Source: an uncultured Prevotellaceae bacterium
GTDB taxonomy: Bacteria; Bacteroidota; Bacteroidia; Bacteroidales; Bacteroidaceae
NCBI GenBank assembly: GCA_946410305.1
Contig: CAMJZV010000012.1
Span: forward strand, 1 to 64,000
Length of the DNA stretch: 64,000 nt
Direction of reading: 5' to 3'
A program made the translations under genes and the position numbers. The notes beneath the pieces were generated by a model that saw only the letters and a program-made list of their open reading frames with translations, was not told where the DNA came from and searched no databases. How positions within the stretch are numbered: the first letter of the stretch is position 1; each line of letters begins with the position of its first letter. Shown here one piece after another: positions 25,801 through 33,742 of this stretch.

Positions 25801-28759
25801 CCAGGATTTGTCCACCGAGGTCGTTACCGCCATAAACGAAGTCGCGAACGTACGGGAAACCGTTAGTACCAATATACGTCTCAGTATGTCCGAGGATATT
25901 GGCATTACAAGAACCTGCGAAAGAGTTGAAGATACGTCCGTTTCCTAAGTTGATGATACAGTTACCTGCAACAGGTCCCAGGAAGCCGCCGCCATACATG
26001 AACTCACACTCGGCGATATTCTCAGTCATGTTGTTTGCCTTTGACACACCAGCTATAGGACCATTCAAGTTGATGTAAGTGCTGTATTTCGCATCGTATT
26101 CATATTCTAATTTATTTGTTGATGTATTATAGACGCCCTTTCCGATGGCACCTTCCTCGCTGCCTCCGAATATCTGGAACATATAACCGCGGTTCAGATT
26201 GACTGTTGTCGAACCCCATATCTCAGTGTTCACGCCCTTACCGCCGCCAAATACATTAAGCGCCTTACCCAGCACGTCCATTCCCTGTTCGTCAAGGATA
26301 ACGCCCGTGTTTCGCTTGGTAATCTTAAATTCGTCGTTCTCATAGAGTTTTCGCTCACCGAACTCATCGCCCTCCACCTCGTCGAATAAGCTATCACGAT
26401 TAACCACTGATGCGTTCAGGTTGATGACGACATTACCATTTACGACACCACTGTTATAGCAGCCACCGTAGATGTTACCATTCTTCAGGCGACGGTCGAT
26501 ATCAGCGGAAGTACTGGTGACAGGCGATGGTAAGACACCCGAAGTCACAGGGGCAACATCCTTACCAGTTGTAGAACTGATAGTATTCCACTCCAATTGT
26601 TTGTTACCCTTACTATCCAATACATATTGCACTTTGTTATTGGTGTCTAAGATAGGCTCGTAATTCGCGTCACGCAGAATCACCCAACGCTTGGGTCGGA
26701 TTTTCAGACCTGCGAAGTTCAGTTGTAGTTTGTCACCTATCGAACCTGTTGGTGCTGGATCGGGTTTGCCGGTAATACCACCTTCATAGAGAGCGTTATA
26801 TTCAGAAGGAGTGACGAAAGCATTATTGCAACCACCTACTACCTTGTCATAGATAATTACCTCATCGTTGAAGTTGATAGTTGTCTTACCATCAGCTATC
26901 ATACTACCTACGTTACCACCGCAGTAGAACGAACCAAACTGGGTGGAATATTCTTCGTAATCGGCACCGTCACCATTTGATTTGCTTTCAAAGACAACGG
27001 TAGATTTCTCCTTCATGGCGCAACCTTCCATGTATTTGGCAAAGACAGTAGCGTCTGTCAAATCCATCGAGTTAAACTTAGTACCCTCAGCACCATCAAT
27101 ATCTGTCCTTTTCATGGTGCGCAGCACACCTTCGCCTCTACCCTCGCCATCAGCCTCATTGTATTTAATCATGTTCTCGCCGTTGTTGCCGAGGAACACG
27201 TTGTCGATGATGACGTGTGAACCAATCTTGATGTGGGTTTTGTCGCCAGAACTTGAACCTTCAACATTCTCTCGCAAAGAAGCGCTATTACCACCCACAT
27301 AGAGGCTGCCATCTACGATGGTAGGATTCTCTGCCGTTCCTCTGACGAGGATAGACACCTTCTCTGCGTTAGGACGTATCAGGTTGAGGGCTGTAGCAGA
27401 TTTGAGTTTCTCTTCGACACCTGTTATGCCTGCTGCTGTAAGGATTTCATCAGGATTGTAGTAGAAATCACTCCAACGCGGATTATCCTTTAGTTTTTGG
27501 TTATCTGTGTAGGCATACGAACCGTTACCACCACCATAAACGTCGCCATAAATGTGGGTCATAATACCTATGGTATTACCAGCATAGACATTACCTGAGA
27601 TGTCGTTACCGCCATATACGTTGTTGACGTGACCCGACAGCACTCTGACACGAGCAGCGTAACCAGCAGGAATGTGGTTAGGATTATCATCAGGGTCCAG
27701 TGCTACGTCGGTATATGGCACTGGTGTGGCGTCGTTGTTGTTGTACAACGGCTTCACATCCGCCTTACGACAGCCGCCATAGACGTTATCGACCACCATC
27801 CCTGCACCCTCAATCTGCATCAGCAGACCTTCAGGACTGGTCATACGTCCCTCGTTACCGCCGCCATAGAGGTTACGGACTCTGCCTTGTTGCAGATTCC
27901 ATCGAGGACGGATAGCCATATCCGCCTTGTTGTTACCACCAAACAAGCGACCTATCTGGAATGCATCGCTTTCGGGGTAGGAGAAGGTGGTGTTGATACC
28001 CATCTTATCCTCGAAGCGGGCGTTGGTCAGCAATTCACCAGTATTATCAGCATTAGGATTGGTAGCATCTATGATACTATTAACCACTGCACTAGGGTTA
28101 TCCAAACTGATAACAGTTCTCTCTGTTACTGTAGCATTGTTACCACCACCATAGGCATAGACAATGGAACCGCCATGAATATCAACGAAGGTCTTGCCAA
28201 GATCAGGGACTATGAGTGGGGTAGTACTAGTAGCTACCTCTATATTGTTCTTTTTGGCATAATAGACAGTATTAGAGCCTTCGGTCCTTGAACCATATTC
28301 ATACTCACCATCGCCTCCGCCAAACAACTGACCGATATATATCTTTTGAGCATCGGCAGCCTCCGTTCCATCCGTATTTGTTTTTGTAGAAATGAGCAAG
28401 AGGGCATTCCAAGTCGTATCAACTTTGTTGATGGTTGCATGAGGCTTCACAATATCAGGCAATTCTTCTGTCGACTTTCCAATAGTTCCCGCGATATCGT
28501 TACCGCCATAGAGACGGTTAATGACAATATAGTTAGAAGCATGGGCACCGTCAATATTCATGAAGGCTCTGCCTTTGACATCAGCCATACGCGCACCACC
28601 AAAGACTCTATTGAGGTCGCCAGCATGCACAGTAACAGTGGTATTACCGCCAGTTTTCCCGGCATTACCACCACCATAGACGTTGCCGCCAATAGTAATC
28701 TGGGCCTGCATCAACGATGCAGACAAGCACAGCAGCAATATGGCGGTTAACTTCTTCAT
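16856..28759 (-). CDS. Giant secreted VYGGG-repeat adhesin (3,967 aa) of the fimbria locus
   Basis: A signal peptide (MKKLTAILLLCLSASLMQAQ) is followed directly by ITIGGNVYGGGNAGKTGG. From there to about residue 1,900 there are dozens of VYGGG/VFGGG/LYGGG units with intervening beta strands, predicting a long beta-solenoid. Residues 1,900-3,900 are less repetitive, with Ig-like stretches and a GLUG-like segment near 3,180-3,230. The C-terminus (VRIVNMSGLTIAAF ... GGVYMVRADGG) fits a type-A sorting tail. The start overlaps the stop of the last fimbrillin gene by 4 nt (28,756-28,759), so this protein is probably co-translated with fimbrial subunits and may be a tip or shaft adhesin. Three REP-derived segments are translated in frame (residues about 3,127, 3,169 and 3,683). 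Confidence 0.85.
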   Translation of the reverse strand: MKKLTAILLLCLSASLMQAQITIGGNVYGGGNAGKTGGNTTVTVHAGDLNRVFGGARMADVKGRAFMNIDGAHASNYIVINRLYGGNDIAGTIGKSTEELPDIVKPHATINKVDTTWNALLLISTKTNTDGTEAADAQKIYIGQLFGGGDGEYEYGSRTEGSNTVYYAKKNNIEVATSTTPLIVPDLGKTFVDIHGGSIVYAYGGGNNATVTERTVISLDNPSAVVNSIIDATNPNADNTGELLTNARFEDKMGINTTFSYPESDAFQIGRLFGGNNKADMAIRPRWNLQQGRVRNLYGGGNEGRMTSPEGLLMQIEGAGMVVDNVYGGCRKADVKPLYNNNDATPVPYTDVALDPDDNPNHIPAGYAARVRVLSGHVNNVYGGNDISGNVYAGNTIGIMTHIYGDVYGGGNGSYAYTDNQKLKDNPRWSDFYYNPDEILTAAGITGVEEKLKSATALNLIRPNAEKVSILVRGTAENPTIVDGSLYVGGNSASLRENVEGSSSGDKTHIKIGSHVIIDNVFLGNNGENMIKYNEADGEGRGEGVLRTMKRTDIDGAEGTKFNSMDLTDATVFAKYMEGCAMKEKSTVVFESKSNGDGADYEEYSTQFGSFYCGGNVGSMIADGKTTINFNDEVIIYDKVVGGCNNAFVTPSEYNALYEGGITGKPDPAPTGSIGDKLQLNFAGLKIRPKRWVILRDANYEPILDTNNKVQYVLDSKGNKQLEWNTISSTTGKDVAPVTSGVLPSPVTSTSADIDRRLKNGNIYGGCYNSGVVNGNVVINLNASVVNRDSLFDEVEGDEFGERKLYENDEFKITKRNTGVILDEQGMDVLGKALNVFGGGKGVNTEIWGSTTVNLNRGYMFQIFGGSEEGAIGKGVYNTSTNKLEYEYDAKYSTYINLNGPIAGVSKANNMTENIAECEFMYGGGFLGPVAGNCIINLGNGRIFNSFAGSCNANILGHTETYIGTNGFPYVRDFVYGGNDLGGQILGTANFNSRLRNDAVRSKVYNTDMLNASAYMEYVQGRVEKIFGGAYGVYDYTDPYFGKYFYATGGEGTIAEGEGKNIGKARSGYSKPFLGNAFINFRPTDTNNSLNTVHQIYGAGQGFLGEEEENLMQNSSYILMDVPQTMTTYQGTEVFGAGENGGVGMGVDLSSASTSTDYDKASAVIDLLSGHLKAVYGGSYQEGVTRRTVINVPTGSTFRCDKIFGGAYGLYNEYPCDVYEANVNWNSSDAIIGGYRTGIYGGNNNCRRTFYGKVNINAPVYSYKDPQNDATKHTYATVYGAGYGKDTWSEYTEVNLNNTARVYEVYGGGQLGRVMNKMSVDVWAAEADAAADAEAAASSTTAKHIDLSIGTGYTDTGLDNDLAVARNGKKYNTNVIINQGADVCGYMYNGSLSGAYAYGGGLGDANTANTGDVHGTTYIALLGGKVTKDLYAAGTVGSVNNKYDIEKDDFNNDFIASANAYIEGGTARNVYGGGWQGSVGYHAGAISESTTGDILGETNVIIGKLDGTSFLDGIPAIERNAYGGGEGGAVFGTTNITLNKGFIGYRHFDSAPATDTNLDTLQVWSGTAPYKKDYYQEKLHDETWSGDGTNRLFDSGCIFGGGYIDNSSVDIANVKMYGGHVRNALFGGGEIAAVGRGIINATGTDNSVRTLQGIYKAGRTTVELYEGQVHRNVFGGGRGYNNLGEGGTLYSDGYVFGKTEVHIFGGEVGSDKGMEKGYGNVFGGGDIGYVYSAYEEDGKLYVGIKDGNRYDDQWEGYYYAYKKGDDAYIPGTKPADDDSNWVKDNNEYVLTEDCKVLVEPHPKALSAVTINGHNYTAGQYVPIEDLNTLGNKNYDTKWNSLDPTGIIIHNAVFAGGNTSSGSSTVYANATTVFGNATASINDVYHRDLITLGTGHTGGLYGDGNLTFVDGYRGLNITNYGTDYYSIAREITIAQYEALPAREAAYYELRYQCTHECTDNDGTTYYPQDENHTKASTLTADDIYSLFKNTTIGNFFNADGSINTDPTTGYWKENGVLPVYAGRLMNTIQRADFCGVFGSRMVMQGAQDRVPEIVDHTNYTINRVREVSLNQKHSVITADLALKSGKTKVTNFPEDQNPDDFADLDKAVHGNYFGIYNIVNYLGALTSDVHFMEDKDIRRTDNTDEATYKCASAAYSNGGTDIASKAFGSASYYDWKAGFHNERKRNNGTSLNKVALASGVYLELTTEKKQGTDLGLYEKDWGYITGVIELDLINVQPGIGGGFVYAKNIHRVGTYDKKKHTTLTALNADAITRKDFTYNGAPVEWETSGNFVHGTQIIIDDCYNISGKYTGNDSVPAHYWFIKGSVYVYDQYISAYTGAPNAYSESVDIPLTITAASHGTMKLLNVMPNKYAYYSAPGVVLRSDKKMVINDVEYHKNDPISYWDWYLLTKSEQSLFVDSTYVTTAECIVGEGNSAITFPADSVLLPSQYEALKTAHSTVYHVALEKDVDFDFVFRPSNNLGHDTGYMLTYKVNNPADWNTWYTKHEGAWNEKNQTGGTGYEDGPTYHLDSETGGVFGQREYKVGNLISKEVYDTYQNIKKNHSEVTLSGQAAFATAFIVTKEFDNGTVRMHVGSTVSDTTRVKLHMDEYVDSAYICTATIPLSKTEYIYVGTRMTETEKTEYYNRFKNGTAAEKNIAKEILSNIVPAYYCTTEGLYGGDYYEAGKNYRGLGVWCSMSKSDREHFTFNYDALDLLIDPNFSKNPTTGTIIHGEGQKYQYDSAAATEAAAIDNLAGYSLTRPVDYTATYNGSETGTHNGVILKHGDEYSRTDFEKLPNEKRHYSAIDVKEAGKVYVVKSPFQVGNSPYAVGTIITSSTYGSLGDTDKANIATLNFAAGDVGKTYYFCREEYKVGENTEGVSVTNASVTGSETGTYTNGQTVPIGLVISSESYNGLANWQTNFTIHGIAPTETSTLYVSRESDIFDMSKERIITVVYQYDYEESDQSGTHVTPISERHVVNIHLQFKSGIPTVEDIKAPQIVLPGTFVGIREPHVTPGAYEVTGGGWKLFEKIGDAESHINGIDYTPQFDPLYWYQDGYYLAYYAKTYLGETYSNTVQVSVANYHDLKKVLEDKEHHYYVDKKNVKRDSKVYINDATNGAKQLKQFFDLSVFSGSPADDGLINNGPFTGHAPLDDYVKACKNLEFFLHTNVTVPSGSPAWEPIGTDDNCFEGNLHGDGYHIDGLDNSLFYNLCGNVYNLGVTGSFKSAGIADKDDATKDKAYMENCWINTSATNGFTGKAILGTPATSERKKVVNCYYPQTKAYTASDATPMPESAFYNGTVAYNLNGFYLYKRYNNTKTGTGTAHTFYTINADGTLSAPQTKNYVEQNATYCSSGIDGVYTNGGYVEDRYADGDFRYADGVIPESQEERMFVDTNDNTHFYPVWPDDYIYFGQMLTYGWNSQRPHQDEPSHIVKNNGRLSITDESNRVYRAPAYYQSKAMNVAHFNPSVNLVAYSKGTNENDQHPAYPNMTAIDFYGHNDTQWSLGRNGQWFYQPLLDESGLNSIANRDETPNLLVYAPDEAVNKKTYDVLTAYFTEPAFSSYYTDDAYRRVAAAPTSQVFGHLVHQVDDQLIATSDHLLVDKKDFNCPISYTFDSDKRMWYQRVPDNFVSLKKGWETVSLPFTAELVTTHQKGEITHFYSGSPSIDENGTKIGHEYWLREYKGATVPSGSPAVVTATFNYPDAAGSDRQVDNTFLWDYYYSENTQKDANADTYQTYYKTGRELKAYPLLATAKPYIVGFPGKTYYEFDLSGEWTAKNTAETASAQLAKQTISFVSKPGLEIAVSDDELDAMSSDGYSFMPNYMSKKVDGYLMNAEGNSFNVTPTGGAKATPFRPYFVAAAAPSPAPRRSGVKSILFDSSDSSFAFGDEKDPSGDNFGEGDLVFTIRKHMISVTSSLRREADVRIVNMSGLTIAAFTIQPGETIDTNIGVGGVYMVRADGGRIQKKLAVR
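17690..17712. repeat. REP-like element inside the giant gene (1)
   Basis: AGCGGGTGAACCGCTGGGCA matches the arrays flanking the transposase. On the coding strand it reads VPSGSPA (residues about 3,683-3,689) and leaves the frame open. Confidence 0.85.
19234..19255. repeat. REP-like element inside the giant gene (2)
   Basis: AAGCGGGTGAACCGCTTGGC is the same element with a compensatory stem change (AAGCGG/CCGCTT), which lengthens the hairpin by 1 bp. It is translated in the same frame as VPSGSPA (residues about 3,169-3,175). Confidence 0.85.
19361..19381. repeat. REP-like element inside the giant gene (3)
   Basis: AGCGGGCGAACCGCTGAACA is a variant copy, with GAACAC as in the third left-array unit. 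It is translated as VFSGSPA (residues about 3,127-3,133), in the same frame as the other two. Confidence 0.8.
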
Positions 28760-29796
28760 TCTATCGTAAACAAATTATCTAAGTCCTTATCCGACATGAC
28801 ATACAGATAGGTCGGATCTACTTTCAGATTCAGTTGTACCCGTTGTCCTCTGGAGGCCTCTAAGTTCGGTATCTTATTGGTTGCCTCGCAGTTAGCACGT
28901 ATCAGATTGCCCTTGCTGTCGTACACGTCGTAGGTGCTGACCAGTGTCAGATTGTTCGAGAACGTTGGTGCAAAGCAGGCTATGATGTTGAGGGGTGTCG
29001 CGCTGCTAAGAGCTTGGCCTTCAGCATCGTTGAATATCTCTGCTGCACAGTTGTCACCAGTCGACGTGTAGGTAACACTGGTGATGGGACTTGTTCCCTC
29101 CGTATTATGTAGTAACGTCACAGCAGCGTTAACGCTGGCTTTATTGACGCTCAGCGTCATGGTCTTCAACTTGATGGTACGCAACTGGGCATACTCCTCA
29201 CTTACTTTCAGACTGAACTTCACCGAGGCATAGAGGTGGTCCATCAGCAGGTACATATAGAAGTTATCATTAGCATTCTCCATACGCCAACCGAACTGGC
29301 CTTCCTTCAGATCTGTGTCCGTTTCCTTGACACCCGTGATGATACAGATGTCATCAGCAGTTACAGGTTTGATGCCGTTGATGGTCAGGGTGGCACCGTC
29401 AGAGGTGACACTTGAAAGACTGCTAGACATGCCTGTTATTTTCGGCATGTAGCCATAGACAGTATAAGGCGTGATGGCATCCACATCGAAGTGAGCATAC
29501 CATTTGGTGGCGTATCTGATATAGTTTTCTGTATAGGGTGCAGTAGTGGACTCCAGCATATAGATGCCTATATCCGTCACCTTATCTGGCGTATAGGCTG
29601 TAAAGCCTGAGGGAGCACGACGGGGTGCTTCCTTCTCCGTAAAATAGGGAGCGTAGGTCATCAGCTGCACCTGCTTGCCTACGGGTTCTTCGCCCGTAGT
29701 AACCGTCTGTGCTCCGGATTCGTCCGAGGAACAGGCGTTTAGCAGCATGGTTAAAGCCATGAGCAATATGCAGATAACTTCCTTCTTCACTCTCAT
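28756..29796 (-). CDS. Fimbrillin-family lipoprotein
   Basis: The 346-residue protein has a lipoprotein signal (LLMALTMLLNAC, lipobox Cys22). It shows the Bacteroidales fimbrillin layout: an N-terminal processed region with Arg-rich APRRAPSG, two beta-sandwich domains, and a characteristic C-terminal GQRVQLNLKVDPTYLYVMSD segment. Fimbrillins are exported as lipoproteins, trimmed at an Arg site and assembled by donor-strand exchange; this is family knowledge. It starts 6 nt after the preceding fimbrillin and overlaps the giant adhesin by 4 nt. It may be an accessory or adaptor subunit linking the fimbria to the adhesin. Confidence is high for the family and low for the exact position in the fibre. 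Confidence 0.83.
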   Translation of the reverse strand: MRVKKEVICILLMALTMLLNACSSDESGAQTVTTGEEPVGKQVQLMTYAPYFTEKEAPRRAPSGFTAYTPDKVTDIGIYMLESTTAPYTENYIRYATKWYAHFDVDAITPYTVYGYMPKITGMSSSLSSVTSDGATLTINGIKPVTADDICIITGVKETDTDLKEGQFGWRMENANDNFYMYLLMDHLYASVKFSLKVSEEYAQLRTIKLKTMTLSVNKASVNAAVTLLHNTEGTSPITSVTYTSTGDNCAAEIFNDAEGQALSSATPLNIIACFAPTFSNNLTLVSTYDVYDSKGNLIRANCEATNKIPNLEASRGQRVQLNLKVDPTYLYVMSDKDLDNLFTIE

Positions 29797-29802
29797 TTCT
29801 TA

Positions 29803-30966
29803 CTACCAATTATAAACATTATGACTAATTTCTTTGGTGGACCAATCTTTGACATAGACGGTTTGTACCTGCAACTTGCCGCTGCCGGCATAGTAGGCAT
29901 AGACTATCCAGGTGTGGTTGCGGCTGAAGTCGCCAGCCTGCTGCATCTGGAAACCAACGTTCTGTGGCTCGCCACCATCAATCGTATAGGTGATCGTACC
30001 TGCCAGTTGCTTGTCCGACTCGCGCAGATAGATGGGACCATTTACAGTTAGGTTAGCTCCATTAATCAGGTTCTCGTATTCCTGGGCATCCTGATTGAAG
30101 TAGATATAGTCCGTAGGGTCTGCCGTCTCAGCGATGTCGTCGATATCTGTCAACAGCAACTCTCCAGCATTCGCATTGTAGGTCATGGACTGCGGTGTAG
30201 TGAATAGGTATTCCTCGTCGGGAATCATATTTTCATTCATCTTGATGCTGGTGATTCTTACCGTGGGCTGGTCTTTCGTCTTGGCAAAGACAAAGCGCAG
30301 TTTCGACACAGCACGAGTCAATGGGACGGTAGATACCGCATCCAAGCTTCCCACACGCAGGGCAGGGGCATCACCCACCACAAGCTGCGTGGTCAGATAA
30401 CCTGCCATAGGCAGTCCGTCAGTAGGTACGCTTGTCTGCAGGTCACCTAGTCCGAAGTGGCCTGTAATCTTGGCACCTGTCAGCAGGTTGGCACGGGTTG
30501 TCTCCTCGTTCAATGTTCCCACACCGCAGTTGGCAGCTTTGACATTGGCTTGCACATAGACATCGACGCTGGGTTTCCTACTTGCGAAGTCGTCGCTGAC
30601 AGGTATCTGGTAGGTTGTGCCTTCGCCCGTGTTCAGGGATGCGACATCCTCTGTGCTGAGATAACCTACATACTTGCCTGGGAATGTCGACTCGTCCGAC
30701 TCGTATATCCACAGCTGCAGGCTCTTGATGGTTCCTTCATCGTTGATGGCATCCACCTCGCCTACGTCGCCGCGAGTTTGTGCAGCTTTTTTCTGTGCTG
30801 CAGCCGCTTGTTCCGGAGCATAGACATATATCGCCAACATGACGGGCTTCTTGTCCGCGCCACTCTCCTGCCCTTCCTCGTCCGAGGAACTGCAGGCACC
30901 GGTCATCAGCAGCATCATGCCGCTCAAGAACCAGGTCAGAAATGATATATGTCTGTTCTTCAACAT
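29803..30966 (-). CDS. Fimbrillin-like accessory lipoprotein
   Basis: The 387-residue protein has a lipobox (LLMTGAC, Cys25) and an Asp/Glu-rich linker. VPLTRAVSKLRFVFAK is typical of the second beta-sandwich of Mfa/FimA-type accessory subunits. The C-terminus (VYVKDWSTKEISHNVYNW) is a typical final strand of minor fimbrial proteins. It lies 9 nt after the upstream fimbrillin and 6 nt before the next. It is inferred to be a minor or tip-proximal subunit rather than the shaft protein. No enzymatic motif was seen. Confidence 0.8.
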   Translation of the reverse strand: MLKNRHISFLTWFLSGMMLLMTGACSSSDEEGQESGADKKPVMLAIYVYAPEQAAAAQKKAAQTRGDVGEVDAINDEGTIKSLQLWIYESDESTFPGKYVGYLSTEDVASLNTGEGTTYQIPVSDDFASRKPSVDVYVQANVKAANCGVGTLNEETTRANLLTGAKITGHFGLGDLQTSVPTDGLPMAGYLTTQLVVGDAPALRVGSLDAVSTVPLTRAVSKLRFVFAKTKDQPTVRITSIKMNENMIPDEEYLFTTPQSMTYNANAGELLLTDIDDIAETADPTDYIYFNQDAQEYENLINGANLTVNGPIYLRESDKQLAGTITYTIDGGEPQNVGFQMQQAGDFSRNHTWIVYAYYAGSGKLQVQTVYVKDWSTKEISHNVYNW

Positions 30967-30975
30967 GTTTCTTCT

Positions 30976-32658
30976 TTATAATTCTACATTCGTCGTGGTG
31001 GCTTGTATCCATTTTGTCACCACCTGTACGCCCACTTCCAAGCGTGGTGCCAGCAGGTCGGGCATGCAGGTGTAAGCATTGGCGAGCGAGGTTATTTTCA
31101 TCGACATCGTCGTCGTGTAGTCCTGGGTGAACACACGGTTGGTATAGTCTTTACCCTCCTCTTTCTTGTCAGCTGGGTCGATGAGGGCTATGAGGTAGAA
31201 GCGCGTATCGGGATAGACGACACCGTCCTTGCCTGTAAATGCATATCCCGTATTGTTTTCCAGTTCCAGGATGACAGGCACTTTCTCGTCGTCGTACGAC
31301 TGGAGTACCAGCGTATTGGTTTTATTGCCATCAACAATGGTGGTCTCGTAGATAAAGCGTCCGTCGACGTCTGTCTGTTCACCACGTGGCTTCATGTTGT
31401 GGCCCACCGTATGTTGACCACCGATAATGACGCCTTTCAGGGGAAGGTGAGTCATGTCTGCATTGGTCACAGGGACGTCTTTGGCATCTCTGAGCGTGGC
31501 AGCCATGTGTGTCAGCGTCAGTTGCAGATTGGCCACACCATACTGCAGAGGATTCTCCACGGCTACCGCCTTGGTATTGGTGTTAACAGCTGCCGGACCG
31601 TTATAGTGTTGGCCCAGGAACGTAGCCCAGGGCGTGTTAACATTCATATTCTGATAGGTGCTCTTCGGCACTTCCACCGCAGAGGTCCAGATGGGACTGT
31701 CGGTAAAGAACACCAGCTCGGCAGGGTAGGTATAGCGGTTGATACCGTTGATATTGTCGAGTTGAGTAGTCGTTGTTTTGACTTCAAAATGGTCACCCAT
31801 CCAACGGATAGCAGCTGCTCCGTCAGGAAGTCCGATAGAGCGTGGATAGGTGTTGGTGGCTATGGAACTATTATTATTGATATTTGTTACGATAGCCGTG
31901 CTTACGGCATCTGTATTGTTTTTCAGTAGTTCTTTCAGTGCTGCCACGAAGGCCTTGATATTCTCTGCAGCGCCGCTCATCATTCCCCCACCCTCACCAT
32001 CGGAATGGATGAAGTCCAGATAGTAGCTTTTCAGCGTTGGGTCTTCTGTTGTGCTCCAGCCAGAAGTATTGGCAATATTGGTCATATAGGTAGCCAATGC
32101 CTGAGCATCATCGTGTGCTTCCGTAGATTCGCGGATTGATTTGAGGCTGAACTGAATGTCAGCAGTCTTCTTACGAATGATAGGCAGTGCACTCAGTTCA
32201 CCATATACTGCTGGGTTTGGGGTTGATGGTTTTGTAGCCTTGCCATAGACCAGCATACGGTTAGTACCAGTCATCAGGTGGCAAGTATTCACGTAGTAAG
32301 TGTTGTATTTTTCTGTCTCTGTCTCGTATTCCTTTGTCTTGTTATCTTCATTTGCGCCAACAAGATCTATCAGCGGCTCGTCGGTGACGGCTACTGGCGC
32401 GTTGTTGGTACGGAAAGGAATAGCCACCAGCAGTTCCATGCCTTGGAACGTGGCGGCTCTATGGGTGTTGGCAGAGATCTGACGAGGCTTCATGGCTCTG
32501 TCGCCAATACTCATCAGCAGGTCTACCTGTTTCGCTGTTGGCTGTTCCATCCCTTGCTCATCAGGCATGTCGTCGCTGGTTGAGCATGATATAATCATCA
32601 TGCCTAACAGCATAGAGTATAGGATGTTTCTGATAGCAGCCATTACGCGCGCGTACAT
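30976..32658 (-). CDS. Fimbrillin-like lipoprotein, paralogue of the 767-aa subunit
   Basis: The 560-residue protein has a lipobox (MMIISC, Cys25). It shares landmarks with the 767-residue protein two genes upstream: an early FRTNN/FRGIDN-type segment, NRMLVYGKA against NTMLFYGRA, YPAELVFFTDSPIW against YPAELCYFGNSPI, and a shared VYP/LIALIDPADK-type region near the end. They are therefore paralogues. An alternative start at internal Met6 is possible. It is inferred to be a structural pilin or adaptor; two large related subunits in one operon suggest a shaft plus a variant or tip component. It lies 9 nt before the next gene. Confidence 0.75.
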   Translation of the reverse strand: MYARVMAAIRNILYSMLLGMMIISCSTSDDMPDEQGMEQPTAKQVDLLMSIGDRAMKPRQISANTHRAATFQGMELLVAIPFRTNNAPVAVTDEPLIDLVGANEDNKTKEYETETEKYNTYYVNTCHLMTGTNRMLVYGKATKPSTPNPAVYGELSALPIIRKKTADIQFSLKSIRESTEAHDDAQALATYMTNIANTSGWSTTEDPTLKSYYLDFIHSDGEGGGMMSGAAENIKAFVAALKELLKNNTDAVSTAIVTNINNNSSIATNTYPRSIGLPDGAAAIRWMGDHFEVKTTTTQLDNINGINRYTYPAELVFFTDSPIWTSAVEVPKSTYQNMNVNTPWATFLGQHYNGPAAVNTNTKAVAVENPLQYGVANLQLTLTHMAATLRDAKDVPVTNADMTHLPLKGVIIGGQHTVGHNMKPRGEQTDVDGRFIYETTIVDGNKTNTLVLQSYDDEKVPVILELENNTGYAFTGKDGVVYPDTRFYLIALIDPADKKEEGKDYTNRVFTQDYTTTMSMKITSLANAYTCMPDLLAPRLEVGVQVVTKWIQATTTNVEL

Positions 32659-32685
32659 TAATATTTTAAATAATACATGATGCTA

Positions 32686-33729
32686 CTACAATTCTGGATT
32701 GTAGGTACCACCATCATTCCAGTCAAGCGTGACGCTGACACCTACGGTGCTGTCGTAAGGTCTTACGGCACCATCGTCGTCGAGTTCGCCTTTGATAATC
32801 TTCAAGTCACCCGCCTTCAGCGGTTCTTGGATGTCCAAGACGGTCTCAGTTACCTTACCGTCAGCCTTGGTGAGATACACCTTAATCTGCCAGAGGGTAG
32901 GATTCGTCGACGCTCGTTTCTTGACGGATGCCGGTGCGGCATCTTTGGAGGGGAAGTTCACTGAGCAGAAGCATAGCAGGTTGTTACCTGTCTCTACTTT
33001 CTCTGCTTCTATCAGTGTAGAGGTACTCTCATAGACATAGGTACTGTCCTTGATGAGGAAGTCGTTGGCAAAGCCCGTGGTATAAACCTTGATGTCTGTA
33101 AAGGTCTGTCCTTTGGGGTTGAGCACCAACGTAGCGGCACTATTGGCCATATACAGGTGGACATTAAATGTCTGGTCTACGCCCTCCAGCACCTCCATAG
33201 GTTGGCGGGCAGTAAAGAGTCCTGTGGTGTGGGAAGGAAGTATTCCATTACCGCCAGACACTGTGGGGGCGTCCTGTCGCAGTGAGGACGTGACGCCTGA
33301 CTGGTCGTTGGCAAGGTCTACTATCGTATTGTTGGCGATGTTGGCCACTGCCAGGTGCATGTATTTACGCATGGGCAGTGTGAGGGTGTAGCTCGACTGG
33401 TTAGCATTCATGATGTGCTGGTCGTGCTGCAAGCGCTCCATCTTTCCTTCCGTATCGTAGAATGAGAGGTCTACATCGTGGGCAAAGTCGCTGAAGATAT
33501 CTTTCAGATGCGTCTCAAGGGCATTGGCCACGCTGAGTTCGGTCATCGTGGTCAACTGCGTCTGCAACTCCGTCGTCATATTGGTCACCAGCTTCAACTG
33601 GTAGGCCATCTGAAACTGTTGGTCGTCGTTACAGTCCGTCAGATCGTCATCAATGACGGAGCATCCCGCCATCAGCCAGCAGGCTGACAGCAGGATTCCC
33701 ATCATGAAAGTATTTCTTTTTTGCCTCAC
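32686..33729 (-). CDS. FimB/Mfa2-family fimbrial anchor lipoprotein
   Basis: The 347-residue protein begins with a lipoprotein signal (LLSACWLMAGC, Cys23) followed by SVIDDDLTDCN. This pattern, lipobox Cys then an acidic DD.xDC, is diagnostic of FimB/Mfa2 proteins. Family members cap the fibre base, anchor it in the outer membrane and set its length. YTLTLPMRKYMHLAVANI is the usual first-domain strand. The gene lies 13 nt after the large fimbrillin and 27 nt before its paralogue. This is the clearest evidence that the locus makes a Bacteroidales-type fimbria. Confidence 0.87.
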   Translation of the reverse strand: MRQKRNTFMMGILLSACWLMAGCSVIDDDLTDCNDDQQFQMAYQLKLVTNMTTELQTQLTTMTELSVANALETHLKDIFSDFAHDVDLSFYDTEGKMERLQHDQHIMNANQSSYTLTLPMRKYMHLAVANIANNTIVDLANDQSGVTSSLRQDAPTVSGGNGILPSHTTGLFTARQPMEVLEGVDQTFNVHLYMANSAATLVLNPKGQTFTDIKVYTTGFANDFLIKDSTYVYESTSTLIEAEKVETGNNLLCFCSVNFPSKDAAPASVKKRASTNPTLWQIKVYLTKADGKVTETVLDIQEPLKAGDLKIIKGELDDDGAVRPYDSTVGVSVTLDWNDGGTYNPEL

Positions 33730-33742
33730 AGAGTATTAATAA

